NCBI GenBank assembly: GCA_963791425.1
Contig: CAWBSE010000004.1
Location: forward strand, 62,001 to 126,000
DNA: 64,000 bases
Direction of reading: 5' to 3'
DNA from: DATBLE01 sp963791425
GTDB taxonomy: Bacteria; Actinomycetota; Thermoleophilia; Gaiellales; Gaiellaceae
Under the pieces are notes generated by a model. That model ran no database searches and was not told where the DNA came from. It saw only the letters and a list, made by a program, of their open reading frames with translations. Shown here one piece after another: positions 23,383-32,105 of the stretch; position 1 is the stretch's first letter, and every line of letters begins with the position of its first letter. Position numbers and translations under genes: made by a program.

Positions 23383-24279
23383 CTACTTCCGGCGGGAGAT
23401 CAGCACCCCGGCGAGGCAGAGCGCGCCGCCGAGGAAGGCGAACGCCGGCGGCGTCTCGCCGAGCCACACCCAACCCATCAGGATCGAGAGCGCCGGCACC
23501 AGATAGGTCATCGCTCCGAGCCGGCCCGCGTCCATCCGCGCGAGCGCGTACGCCCACGTCGTGAACCCGATCGCCGTCGGGAACGCGCCGAGGTAGACCA
23601 CCCACGCGATGCTCGACGCCGGGGCGTCGGCGAGGTCGCGCACGAGCCACGGCAGGGCGGGGAGGAGGGCGACCGTCGCGAAGACGCAGGAGAGGAAGGT
23701 CACCTGGAGGGCGGACACCCGGCGCAGCGCGACCTTCTGCGCGACCACGCCGCCCGCGTAGCCCAGCGCCGCCGCCAGGCAGAGGAGGGCGCCGATGCCG
23801 CCGGACGAGCCGCCGCTGGACGTTGCGGTGGCGATCACGCCCACACCCACGAACGCGACGGCGCAGCCCGCGAACACCGTTCGCGGAAAGCCCTCGCCCA
23901 GCAGCCACCCCGCCAGCAGGGCGATCAGGATCGGCCCGACGTTGACGAGCATCGCTGCGGTGCCCGCGTCCACCCGCTGCTCGGCCGCGTTCAGGAGGAT
24001 GTTGTAGGCGCCGAGCCAGAGCACTCCCGCGACGGCGATCAGCGGCAGGTCGCGGCGCCCGGGAAACGGCTCGCGCCGGGCGAGGACGATCAGCCCGAGC
24101 CCGATCGAGGCGACGACGAGTCGGCCGAGGGCGAGTGCACCAGGCGAGAGGTGCGCGCCCGCATCCCTGATGCCGACGAACGCAGACGCCCAGAGGACGA
24201 GCGTGATCGCGGCGGCACCGAGCGAAAGCAGGTCCGTGCGCTGCGAGGGAGCGGTGCGGGCGGTTGCTTCTGCGCTCAC
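23383..24279 (-). CDS. EamA-type DMT transporter
   Basis: 298 residues, ten hydrophobic helices in two EamA repeats. LVLWASAFVGIRDAG (TM1 with the W-A-x-x-F motif), VAGVLWLGAYNILLNAAEQRVDAGTAAMLVNVGPI and, in repeat 2, MTYLVPALSILMGWVWLGETP. Such proteins export small metabolites or amino acids; substrate unknown. It lies 41 nt downstream of the acyl-CoA synthetase gene on the same strand. Confidence 0.88.
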   Translation of the reverse strand: MSAEATARTAPSQRTDLLSLGAAAITLVLWASAFVGIRDAGAHLSPGALALGRLVVASIGLGLIVLARREPFPGRRDLPLIAVAGVLWLGAYNILLNAAEQRVDAGTAAMLVNVGPILIALLAGWLLGEGFPRTVFAGCAVAFVGVGVIATATSSGGSSGGIGALLCLAAALGYAGGVVAQKVALRRVSALQVTFLSCVFATVALLPALPWLVRDLADAPASSIAWVVYLGAFPTAIGFTTWAYALARMDAGRLGAMTYLVPALSILMGWVWLGETPPAFAFLGGALCLAGVLISRRK

Positions 24280-24320
24280 ACCCGAGACAACGAACGGCGG
24301 CCCGGATTCCGTGAGGTCGT

Positions 24321-25850
24321 CTATTCGGATTTCTGATCGGCCGCAGCCGCGCGCGCACGCTCGCGAAGCTCGAACTTCTTCACCTTGCCGGTCGAGGTCT
24401 TCGGCAGCTCGCCGAACTCGATCGCGCTCGGTGCCTTGAAGCCGGGCAGCGTCTCGCGCGAGAAGGCGATCAGCTCCGCCTCATTCAGCCGCGCGCCGGC
24501 ACGCAGCGACACGTACGCCTTCGGCCGCTCGCCCCACTTCTCGTCCGGGACGGCGACGACCGCCGCCTCGAGCACGTCCGGGTGGGAGACGAGCACGCGC
24601 TCCACCTCGACGGTGGAGATGTTCTCGCCGCCGGAGATGATGATGTCCTTCGCGCGGTCACGGATCTCGATGTACCCGTCCGGGTGCATCACCGCGAGGT
24701 CGCCGGAGTGGAACCAGCCGCCCCGGAACGCCTCCGCGGTCGCCGCCTCGTCGGCGAAGTAGCCCTTCATCACGTTGTTGCCGCGCATCGCGACCTCGCC
24801 CATCGTCTCGCCGTCGGCGGGGACGTCGTTCATCGCGTCGTCGACCACGCGGACGGCGTCGGCGGTGACCATCTGCAGTCCCTGCCGCGCTTTCAGGCGG
24901 GCGCGCTCCGTGGGGTCGAGCTCGTCCCACGCGGGGTTCCACTCGCAGATCGTGATCGGGCCGTACGTCTCGGTCAGCCCGTAGACGTGGTTGATCTCGA
25001 AGCCGAGCGCCTCGGTGCGCCCGATCACGGCGGGTGGGGGAGGCGCGCCCGCGGTGGTGACCATGATCGGCCGTGCGAGCTTGTGCGCCGCCTCGTCGGA
25101 GCCGAGCATGACCAGCACGGTCGGCGCGCCACACAGGTGGGTGACGCCGGCCTCGTCGAACAGCTGCCAGACAGCGGGCGGGTCGAGCTTGCGCAGGCAG
25201 ATGTGCGTGGCGCCGGCGGCGGTGACGGCCCAGGTGAAGCACCAGCCGTTGCAGTGGAACATCGGCAGCGTCCAGAGGTACACCGAGCGCGAGTCGATCT
25301 GCGCGTGGTGCATCTCGGCGAGGGCGTTGAGGTACGCGCCGCGGTACGTGTACATCACGCCTTTCGGCCGGCCGGTCGTCCCGCTCGTGTAGTTGATCGA
25401 GATCGTGTCGTCCTCGGTCACGAGACGCGCAGCGGGCTCGCCGCCCGGCGCGCCGGCGAGAAACGCCTCGTACTCCGCGCCGCAACGAATGACTTCGACC
25501 GGGGCGCCCTCGGGCACGAGGTGCCCCAGCGACGGGTCGACGACGAGCAGCCGCGCCCCGGAGTGCTCGAGGATGTAGCCGACCTCGTCTGGCATCAGCC
25601 GCGTGTTGATCGCGACGAGCACGGCACCTGCCCAGGGCACGCCGTAGTGCGCCTCCAGCAACTCGTGGCCGTTCGGCGCGAGGAACGCGACCCGGTCGCC
25701 TTTCTCGATCCCACGCTGCTGGAGCGCCGCCGCCAGCCGGCGCGAGCGCTCACGAAACTCCCCCCAGGTCAGCCGTTCGTCACCGTCGACGACGGCGGTG
25801 CGATCGGGGAACGCGGCCGCCGAGCGTTCGAGGAACGCGAGCGGGGTCAT
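24321..25850 (-). CDS. Acyl-CoA synthetase (AMP-forming)
   Basis: 509 residues. AMP-binding motif ISINYTSGTTGRPKGVMYTY (about 149-168), GLTETYGP (about 273-280), the YIEIRDRAKDIIISGGENIS hinge region and SGGENISTVEVE, and the C-terminal lysine in KTSTGKVKKFELR. The layout fits medium/long-chain or short-chain acyl-CoA ligases that activate a carboxylic acid with ATP and CoA. ATG 25850 is chosen because it gives the usual N-terminus TPLAFLERSAAAFPDRTAVV. It is divergent from the crotonase gene by 46 bp, suggesting shared control of acyl-CoA metabolism. Confidence 0.92.
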   Translation of the reverse strand: MTPLAFLERSAAAFPDRTAVVDGDERLTWGEFRERSRRLAAALQQRGIEKGDRVAFLAPNGHELLEAHYGVPWAGAVLVAINTRLMPDEVGYILEHSGARLLVVDPSLGHLVPEGAPVEVIRCGAEYEAFLAGAPGGEPAARLVTEDDTISINYTSGTTGRPKGVMYTYRGAYLNALAEMHHAQIDSRSVYLWTLPMFHCNGWCFTWAVTAAGATHICLRKLDPPAVWQLFDEAGVTHLCGAPTVLVMLGSDEAAHKLARPIMVTTAGAPPPPAVIGRTEALGFEINHVYGLTETYGPITICEWNPAWDELDPTERARLKARQGLQMVTADAVRVVDDAMNDVPADGETMGEVAMRGNNVMKGYFADEAATAEAFRGGWFHSGDLAVMHPDGYIEIRDRAKDIIISGGENISTVEVERVLVSHPDVLEAAVVAVPDEKWGERPKAYVSLRAGARLNEAELIAFSRETLPGFKAPSAIEFGELPKTSTGKVKKFELRERARAAAADQKSE

Positions 25851-25896
25851 TGCCGAGAGGTGAACCGCGGTCGCGATGCCGTACCCTACAACCGTC

Positions 25897-26685
25897 ATGG
25901 CGACCACCGAAACCGAGTTCGCGGGCCTGCTGCTGGAGCGCGGCCAGACGGCGCGGATCACCCTGAACCGGCCGGAGAAGCGGAACGCGCTCTCACTCGA
26001 GCTGATGGAGCAGCTGATCCGCGCGCTCGAGTCGGCCGCCGCCGACCCCGATACGCGGACGATCGTGCTCGCGGGCGCCGGCCCGGTGTTCTCGGCCGGG
26101 CACGACCTGAGCGAGATGGTCGGCCGCGACCTCGCCTTCTACGAGCAGCTCTTCGACACCTGCACCGTGCTGATGGAGACGATCCACCGCGTCCCGCAGC
26201 CGGTGATCGCCCGCGTGCACGGCGTCGCGACCGCGGCCGGCTGCCAGCTCGTTGCCGCGTGCGACCTCGCGGTCGCCGCCGACACCGCACGCTTCGCCAC
26301 GCCGGGAGTGAAGATCGGCCTGTTCTGCTCGACGCCGATGGTGCCGCTCTCCCGCGCGATCGGCCGCAAGCGGGCGCTCGAGATGTTGCTCACCGGCGAG
26401 ATGGTCGACGCCGCGAAGGCGCGCGACTGGGGGCTCGTCAACCTCGTCGTCGCCGAGGACGAGCTCGACGACGCGGTCGCCGGACTGGCGGAGAAGGTCG
26501 CCGGGTCGAGCCCGCTGACGGTCGCGATCGGCAAGGAGGCGTTCTACGCGCAGATCGACCTCGACGAGCACGGCGCGTACGACCTGACGAAGTCCGTGAT
26601 GGCGGCGAACTCCCTCGCCGGCGACGCGCAGGAGGGCATCGGCGCCTTCCTGGAGAAGCGCCCGCCGGAGTGGACGGGCACGTAG
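25897..26685 (+). CDS. ECHDC3-like crotonase (enoyl-CoA hydratase family)
   Basis: 262 residues. Crotonase oxyanion-hole segments GAGPVFSAGHDLSEM and VHGVATAAGCQLVAACDLA are present, but the two Glu residues that catalyse hydration are replaced (GCQL instead of GCEL; TPGVKIGLFCSTP instead of a Glu-containing P-E-I/V). The text around ATAAGCQLVAACDLAVA and VKIGLFCSTPMVPLSRA closely follows the ECHDC3 subgroup, whose reaction is not classical hydration. A TACCCT hexamer lies 9 nt before the ATG. Divergent from an acyl-CoA synthetase. Confidence 0.9.
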   Translation: MATTETEFAGLLLERGQTARITLNRPEKRNALSLELMEQLIRALESAAADPDTRTIVLAGAGPVFSAGHDLSEMVGRDLAFYEQLFDTCTVLMETIHRVPQPVIARVHGVATAAGCQLVAACDLAVAADTARFATPGVKIGLFCSTPMVPLSRAIGRKRALEMLLTGEMVDAAKARDWGLVNLVVAEDELDDAVAGLAEKVAGSSPLTVAIGKEAFYAQIDLDEHGAYDLTKSVMAANSLAGDAQEGIGAFLEKRPPEWTGT

Positions 26686-26689
26686 CCGG

Positions 26690-27865
26690 CTACCCGAAGG
26701 GGACGAGACCCGACCCGCCCGGCACGCGGCGGTAGATCACGAAGAAGTCGCGGTCGTCGGGAGAGAGGTAGCGCGTCGCCGCCTGCATGGAGTTCGGGAC
26801 GAGCTTGCTCGGGTCGTTGCCGCCGTAGTGCGCGTAGACGTTGAAGGTCGGCCACTCGGCGTTGATGTCGAGCTCGATCGCCCGCACCGCACCGGCACGG
26901 ACGAGGATCGCGGCCAGCGTCCGCACGGTCTGATGGTCGGCCGCCGCGTAGATCAGATTCCCGTGCCGGTCGATTCCGACGGCCGAGCGCCACACCATGA
27001 CCGCGTTACCGAGGGTGTAGCCCCATTGCTGACTGTCGCTGAGGTTCGGGTTGGGCCGGCCGTGGTCGACGATCAGGGGCAGGTTCTGGCGGGCGAAGGC
27101 GACGCTCGGCCCGGGACCCGTCCCGCCGCGCCACGACACGATGTCGACCCGGCCGTCGCGGTAGCCGACGAGCGTCCCCATCCCCTTGCTGAGCGGCGTG
27201 TACGAGCGTCCGTCCAGCGCGAAGCCGCCGCGGCCGTCGTCCCAGGTGAAGCCGCTGTTGAACGTCGCGAGCAGCCGCCACCGCTGGCCCGACGGCACCA
27301 TCATCGGGCCGCGCGGCTGGTGCGAGGGCGGCTGGTACCGGCCGGGATAGAGCGCGAGCTGCGTTTGCCGGTGATCGACCCATGCGAGGTAGGCGACGAT
27401 CCGCGGGTAGTCGCGCGACGGCCGGTACTCGGCGGTCCGGATCGCCGGCTGCCCGTGGACGAGCAGGCCCGCCGGCTGCCAGATGCCTTCGCCGGGAATC
27501 ACCGGACGGATCAGCGGCCGGATCCGCGGCGGACGGTACGCCGCCGCCGCTCGTTGGCGGTGGACGGCGACCGGGGCGTTCGCCGCGGGCAGGCTCGGCA
27601 GCGTGCGGATCGACGGCCCACCCTTCTTCGGGGCCGTCCACTTGTAGTAGTAGTGCTCGACGTCGTTCACGAGCCAGCGCATGTGGTGCGTGCGCAGCCA
27701 TTCGACCGACCGGACGCCCAGCGGCAGGCTCGACGGCTTCATCATCGTCGTCGCGTACGAGTAGCCCGGGGCGGCGAGCAGAGCCACGACCACGAGCAGG
27801 ACCCACGGCCACCGGCGTGGACGCCGTCCGGCCCGGACGCGGGTGAGTTGGCCCGGCGCGCTCAT
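26690..27865 (-). CDS. Membrane-anchored phosphodiester glycosidase-like (NAGPA-type) protein
   Basis: 391 residues. A basic N-terminus (RVRAGRRPRRW) precedes one membrane segment (about 20-38), then a Pro/Arg-rich linker. The catalytic-type domain starts around LLATFNSGFTWDDGRGG, with SVAFARQNLPLIVDHG, GNAVMVWRSAVGID, HQTVRTLAAILVRAGA and the acidic AIELDINAEWPTF, matching the phosphodiester glycosidase (DUF2233/NAGPA) family. It should act outside the cell on sugar phosphodiesters, possibly wall polymers. ATG 27865 is used; the longer frame overlaps the DUF1684 gene. Confidence 0.8.
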   Translation of the reverse strand: MSAPGQLTRVRAGRRPRRWPWVLLVVVALLAAPGYSYATTMMKPSSLPLGVRSVEWLRTHHMRWLVNDVEHYYYKWTAPKKGGPSIRTLPSLPAANAPVAVHRQRAAAAYRPPRIRPLIRPVIPGEGIWQPAGLLVHGQPAIRTAEYRPSRDYPRIVAYLAWVDHRQTQLALYPGRYQPPSHQPRGPMMVPSGQRWRLLATFNSGFTWDDGRGGFALDGRSYTPLSKGMGTLVGYRDGRVDIVSWRGGTGPGPSVAFARQNLPLIVDHGRPNPNLSDSQQWGYTLGNAVMVWRSAVGIDRHGNLIYAAADHQTVRTLAAILVRAGAVRAIELDINAEWPTFNVYAHYGGNDPSKLVPNSMQAATRYLSPDDRDFFVIYRRVPGGSGLVPFG

Positions 27866-27911
27866 GTGCCCGGGCGACCGTAGGTCGCGGGGATGAAGTG
27901 TGGATGAAGAC

Positions 27912-28511
27912 TCAGTGCTGCTCGCCGGCGCGGATCCCGATGCCGAGGCGATTCTCGGGCGGGCTGAGCGGGCAGACCCAGCGCGGGTCGTATGAGCACG
28001 ACGGGTTGTAGCCGAAGTTGAAGTCGAGCACGAGCCGGTCGTCGGCCTCGCCCAGGTCGGAGCCCTTGACCGTGTCGAGCAGGTAGCGGCCGCCGCCGTA
28101 GGTCTCCGTGCCCGAGGTCGCATCCGCGAACGGGAGGAAGACGCCGCCGCCGTAGCCCTCGAGCCAGTAGAGCGACAGCTCCTGCGCCTCGCCCGCGAGC
28201 TCGAACCGCACCCGCCCGAACCGACGGAAGCGCACGGTCTCGCCGCCGCTCGCGGTCACGTCGCGCAGCTCGTCGTCGCCGCGGACGACCTCGCCGAGCA
28301 CGTGGAAGGCCGGGTCGTAGTCGAAGTAGGGGAGACCCGCGAAGCCGGCTCGCCCCTCCGCCGTCAACGGCGATTGCGGATGCGCGCGAAACAGCGCGTC
28401 GCGCCCATCCCGCCAGGCGTGCCAGGCCCCTTCGGCGTCCCCGGCCGACCGAACAGCCGCGTACAGCCCGAAGACCCGGCGCTTCCAGTCGAGCAGCTCC
28501 AGCTCGTCCAT
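27912..28511 (-). CDS. DUF1684 family protein
   Basis: 199 residues. LLDWKRRVFGLYAAVR, ALFRAHPQSPLT, GLPYFDYDPAFHV, GVFLPFADATSG, GRYLLDTVKG and LDFNFGYNPSCSYDPRWVCP are the successive DUF1684 blocks; the last, with two Cys and N-P-S-C, is the most conserved. Biochemical role unknown. ATG 28511 is preferred to an upstream TTG. The palindrome at 28541-28555 lies 30 bp before the start and is shared with the promoter of the flavin reductase operon at 38 kb. Confidence 0.88.
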   Translation of the reverse strand: MDELELLDWKRRVFGLYAAVRSAGDAEGAWHAWRDGRDALFRAHPQSPLTAEGRAGFAGLPYFDYDPAFHVLGEVVRGDDELRDVTASGGETVRFRRFGRVRFELAGEAQELSLYWLEGYGGGVFLPFADATSGTETYGGGRYLLDTVKGSDLGEADDRLVLDFNFGYNPSCSYDPRWVCPLSPPENRLGIGIRAGEQH

Positions 28512-28540
28512 CGGATCCAAGTCTCACCGAAGACGAGCAA

Positions 28541-28555
28541 GTAACACGGTGTTAC
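28541..28555. promoter_or_regulatory. Operator copy A, GTAACAC-G-GTGTTAC
   Basis: A perfect palindrome with 7-bp arms and a 1-bp centre, flanked by CAA and AAA, 30 bp upstream of the DUF1684 gene. Two nearly identical copies occur at 38070-38084 and 38126-38140. It looks like a site for a dimeric TetR- or GntR-type repressor that is not encoded in this window. Confidence 0.6.
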
Positions 28556-28795
28556 AAATGTTGTCCGGGCTCCCCCAAACGAGGAATGGCGTCCCTGCGG
28601 GCCGGCGGTAGGCTGTCGGGACGCTGAACTTCCCGTTCGGATCGGGCCACGTCGGAGGAGCCGCGCATCGCACGGCGAACCGCCTCCTGTACCTGTCCCA
28701 GCAGTTGGAAACGGGACAGATCCGGTTATCCACGTGTCCAAGGTGTCCTGAGTCGGCATCATTCCGAGGCTCATCGGCGAAGGGGGGCCATCGCG
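28556..28795. other. Intergenic stretch between divergent genes
   Basis: About 240 bp without a gene. It contains a possible promoter for the secreted barrel protein (TTGGAA near 28706, 16 bp, then TATCCA near 28728) and a purine-rich AAGGGGGG just before that gene's start. No hairpin or repeat of note was seen. Confidence 0.4.
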
Positions 28796-29266
28796 ATGAA
28801 CCTGATTCCACGACTGGCGATGCGGCTATGCGCAGGCGTCGGCCTGCTCGCCGTGGCGCTCGCCGTTCCCGGCGCCCAGGCGCTGACCAAGCCCGGGACG
28901 ATCCAGGTGACGAACTCCGAGCTCCGTCACGCGCACGTCGACCTCGGTGCGCCGGGGCGGGGCGTCGGCGATCTCGACGTCTACACGTCGCTGATCTACA
29001 ACAAGCGGATCACGCCGCGGTCGATCGGCCGCGAGACGATGACGTGCACCGCGGTCGGAACCGTGACCCAGAGCTGCACGGCGACGATCGTCCTGCCGAA
29101 GGGCGAGATCGTCGTCCAGGGGGTGATCGGCACGCGCCTGATCTACCAACTGGCGGTCGTCGGCGGCACGGGGCTGTACGACAACGTCCGCGGGTCGCTG
29201 ACCGTCACGTCCTTGCACCGGAAGCAGCCGGTGCGTGAGCTGCTCGTCTTCAGGCTGGTGGTGTGA
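28796..29266 (+). CDS. Secreted allene-oxide-cyclase/dirigent-like barrel protein
   Basis: 156 residues. A signal peptide (residues 1-29, AGVGLLAVALAVPGAQA) precedes a beta-rich domain. MTCTAVGTVTQSCTATIVLP (two Cys) and VVGGTGLYDNVRGSLTVTSL, with the G-G-T-G-x-Y-x-x-x-R-G signature of the dirigent/allene oxide cyclase barrel superfamily, are clear. Bacterial members are uncharacterised exported proteins. Its stop overlaps the GTG start of the response regulator (GTGA), so the three genes from here form one unit. Confidence 0.75.
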   Translation: MNLIPRLAMRLCAGVGLLAVALAVPGAQALTKPGTIQVTNSELRHAHVDLGAPGRGVGDLDVYTSLIYNKRITPRSIGRETMTCTAVGTVTQSCTATIVLPKGEIVVQGVIGTRLIYQLAVVGGTGLYDNVRGSLTVTSLHRKQPVRELLVFRLVV

Positions 29267-29649
29267 GCGAGACGATGTCAGCCGCCAGGATCCTGATCTG
29301 CGACGACGAACCCGCCCTGCGCGAGCTGATGCGCATCGCTCTCGTCGGCGACTACGAGTTCGAAGAGGCCGGGTCGGTCGCCGACGCGATCGTCACCGCG
29401 GACCGCTTCCACCCGGACGTCGTGCTCGTCGACGTGATGATGCCGGGCGGCTCCGGCCTCGACGTCGTTCGGCACCTCAGCGGCGACCCGGCGCTCTCAC
29501 ACGCACGCTCGATCGTCGTCTCCGCGTTCGCCGCCGACGCCGATCAGCAGGACGCGCGGGAGGCGGGCGCCACCGACTTCGTCTCGAAGCCGTTCGACCC
29601 GGATGAGCTGTCTGCCAAGGTTGCCGCGCTCCTTGACGCCGAGCGCTGA
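29263..29649 (+). CDS. Single-domain response regulator
   Basis: 128 residues, a receiver domain only. Acidic pair in LICDDEPALRELM (about 12-14), phospho-acceptor Asp in VVLVDVMMPGGSG (about 57), Ser in IVVSAF and Lys in DFVSKPFDPDEL (about 110). No output domain, so it probably relays phosphate or acts through protein contact with the histidine kinase whose gene overlaps its 3' end. Confidence 0.92.
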   Translation: MSETMSAARILICDDEPALRELMRIALVGDYEFEEAGSVADAIVTADRFHPDVVLVDVMMPGGSGLDVVRHLSGDPALSHARSIVVSAFAADADQQDAREAGATDFVSKPFDPDELSAKVAALLDAER

Positions 29650-31192
29650 CAGCTCCGGCACCCCGACGAACCGGTCCGGCGTTCGCCGCGGCTACGAGCG
29701 GCTCGTCGAGATCGTCGACTCCGCGCCGATCGGCGTCCGCGTGCTGGGCGCGATCGGCCTGCTCACGCTTCTCGTCGCCGCCGCCTTCGTGATCGTGCTG
29801 CTGGCGATGTCGAACCTGCGCGAGTCCACGAACGAGCAGGTGCGGGTCAACCGCGTCACCGCATCGACGCTCCGGCTCGAGCGTGTCGTCGACGAGCTCG
29901 AGCAGAGCTTCCGCGGATTCGTCCTCACGCGCAATGCCCGGATCCGTGACGGCTGGGACAAGGCGCGCAACGACCTGACGCCGGTGGCAGCGGCACTCGA
30001 GCGGCAGGTCGCAGACCAGCCCGGACAGGCCGCGCTCGCCCGCCGGACCGTCGACGAGATCAACTCGTACGTGACGGACTACGGCGAGAACCTGCTTCAG
30101 ATCGCGACGGTCAGCCCGTCCGCGGCCCTGTCCCCGGTCGCCTCGTCGGAGGGGCTCACCCGCATCTCCGGGATCCGGCGCGGGCTGGCGCTCCTGCTCG
30201 CCCGCGAGGATCGCCTCGCCTCCGCGCACGCCTCGAACGCGCGCGGCGGCGCCAGCCAGGCCGTGCTCGTCGGCGTGATCGCCCTCGGCGCGTCGTGCAT
30301 CGTGCTCCTGCTCGTCCTCGGGTACCTGATCCGCTCGGTCGCCCATCCGGTGCGCGACGTCGCCAGCGGCGCTGCCCGGATCGCGTCCGGCGACTTCTCG
30401 ATCCGCATTCCCCCGGAGGGGCCGGCCGAGATCCGCGAGCTGACGACCGCGTTCAACTCGATGGCCGGCTCCGTCGAGCAGGGCCGACGCAACCTCGAGC
30501 GGCAGAACGAGCAGCTGCGTCAGAGCGAGCGCGCGAAGTCGGAGCTGATCACGATCGTCTCGCACGAGCTGCGCACGCCCCTCGCCAGCATCCTCGGCTA
30601 CACCAGCCTGATTCTCCGGCGCGACATGAGCCCGGACGCGCTGCGCCGCTACGTCGAGATCATCCACGACCAGGGCCAGCGTCTCGTCGGTCTGGTCGAG
30701 GGGTTCCTCTCGGCCGAGGAGGACGGCGCGCGGATGGAGCTCGAGGCCGAGCCGATCGATCTCGCGGCCGTGCTCCGCAAGGAGGTGCAGCTGGCCGCCG
30801 GCACGGCCGGAGACCACGAGGTCGTCGTCGAGGTGCCCGAGGACGGGCTCTCGGTGGTCGGCGACGAGGATCGCCTCGGCCAGGTCGTCACCAACCTCGT
30901 CGTGAACGCGGTCAAGTACTCCCCGGAGGGCGGGCAGGTCACCGTGAAGGGCGAGCGCGACGGTGACGTCGTCCGCGTGGTCGTCGAGGACCACGGCCTC
31001 GGCATCCCCGAGGAGCACCAGTCGCGCGTGTTCACGAAGTTCTTCCGCGGCGAGGCCCGCGCGAGCGGGATCCCGGGCGTCGGCCTCGGGCTCGCCGTCT
31101 CACGCGAGATCGTCGAGGCGCACGGCGGCCGGATCGGCTTCTCCAGCGTCGAGAGCGAGGGCTCGACGTTCTGGTTCGAGCTTCCGGCATGA
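29603..31192 (+). CDS. Membrane histidine kinase with CHASE3-like sensor and HAMP
   Basis: Up to 529 residues. TM1 (about 50-70) is followed by a helical outer domain of CHASE3 type (LERVVDELEQSFRGFVLTRN), TM2 (about 218-240), HAMP (VRDVASGAARIASGDFSIRI), HisKA with phospho-acceptor His in TIVSHELRTPLASILGYTS, and HATPase with N box NLVVNAVKYSP, G1 VEDHGLGIP and G2 GVGLGLAVSREIV. It should sense an external or membrane signal and phosphorylate the adjacent receiver. ATG 29603 overlaps the regulator by 47 nt; a TTG at 29633 is possible. Confidence 0.92.
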   Translation: MSCLPRLPRSLTPSADSSGTPTNRSGVRRGYERLVEIVDSAPIGVRVLGAIGLLTLLVAAAFVIVLLAMSNLRESTNEQVRVNRVTASTLRLERVVDELEQSFRGFVLTRNARIRDGWDKARNDLTPVAAALERQVADQPGQAALARRTVDEINSYVTDYGENLLQIATVSPSAALSPVASSEGLTRISGIRRGLALLLAREDRLASAHASNARGGASQAVLVGVIALGASCIVLLLVLGYLIRSVAHPVRDVASGAARIASGDFSIRIPPEGPAEIRELTTAFNSMAGSVEQGRRNLERQNEQLRQSERAKSELITIVSHELRTPLASILGYTSLILRRDMSPDALRRYVEIIHDQGQRLVGLVEGFLSAEEDGARMELEAEPIDLAAVLRKEVQLAAGTAGDHEVVVEVPEDGLSVVGDEDRLGQVVTNLVVNAVKYSPEGGQVTVKGERDGDVVRVVVEDHGLGIPEEHQSRVFTKFFRGEARASGIPGVGLGLAVSREIVEAHGGRIGFSSVESEGSTFWFELPA

Positions 31193-31199
31193 TCGGGGC

Positions 31200-32105
31200 A
31201 TGCGCCTCGAGGGCATCCACCACATCACCGCGATCACGGCGGACGCGCCGCGGAACGTCGAGTTCTACGCCGGCACGCTCGGGCTGAGACTCGTCAAGAA
31301 GACGGTCAACCAGGACGACCCCACCGTCTACCACCTGTTCTACGCCGACGAGCTGGGCTCGTCCGGCTCGGACATCACGTTCTTCGAGTATCCGGGCGCA
31401 CGCCGCGGGCAGCCGGGCGTGGGCATGGCCTACCGGGTGATCTGGCGCGTTGGCTCCGCCGACGCGCTCGACTTCTGGGAGCGGCGTCTCGGCGAGGCGG
31501 GGACGACGCCGGAGCGCGGCGAGTCGAGCCTGCGGTTCCGTGACCCTGAGGACCTCGAGCTCGAGTTGGCCGTCGTCGAGACCGGCGACGCGCCCCTCGT
31601 CGCCGATCATCCGGAGATCCCGGCGGAGCTGGCGTTGCAGGGCTTCGACTCGGTACGGGTCTACACGGCCGACCCGGCCGCGAGCCGCGCGTTCCTCGAG
31701 GAAGGCCTGGACTTCCGCGCGGTGTCGGACACCGACTTCGAGTCGCGCGGCGACGCACGCGGCTCGCACTACCTCTACGACGTGACCGACACGCCGGGCG
31801 TCGGCGGCGCCGGGACGATCCACCACGTGGCGTGGGCGTCGCCGATGGACGAGCACGAAGCCTGGCGGCAGCGGGTGCTCGACGCGGGGGGAAGCCCGAC
31901 CCCGGTGATCGACCGCTTCTACTTCAAGTCGATCTATTTCCGCGAGCCGAGCGGCGTGCTGTTCGAGCTCGCGACGATCGGGCCGGGCTTCACCACCGAC
32001 GAGCCGCTCGAGCACCTCGGCGAGCGCCTCTCGCTTCCGCCCGCGTTCGAGCACCTGCGGGCCGAGGTCGAGCCCGTGCTGACCCCGCTGCCGACCCCGC
32101 GCTAG
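31200..32105 (+). CDS. VOC-family ring-cleaving dioxygenase-like protein
   Basis: 301 residues. Two tandem glyoxalase/VOC modules: the first begins LEGIHHITAITADAPRNVEF, with FEYPGARRG, the second SVRVYTADPAASRAFLEE, then GTIHHVAWASPMDEHEAW and SIYFREPSGVLFELATIGPG. Metal ligands would be His in GIHHI, His in TIHHVA and Glu in LFELAT. This matches the MhqO/LinE-like hydroquinone-type ring-cleavage group. Reaction on a (hydro)quinone is inferred from family. Followed immediately by the FkbM gene (no gap). Confidence 0.88.
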   Translation: MRLEGIHHITAITADAPRNVEFYAGTLGLRLVKKTVNQDDPTVYHLFYADELGSSGSDITFFEYPGARRGQPGVGMAYRVIWRVGSADALDFWERRLGEAGTTPERGESSLRFRDPEDLELELAVVETGDAPLVADHPEIPAELALQGFDSVRVYTADPAASRAFLEEGLDFRAVSDTDFESRGDARGSHYLYDVTDTPGVGGAGTIHHVAWASPMDEHEAWRQRVLDAGGSPTPVIDRFYFKSIYFREPSGVLFELATIGPGFTTDEPLEHLGERLSLPPAFEHLRAEVEPVLTPLPTPR

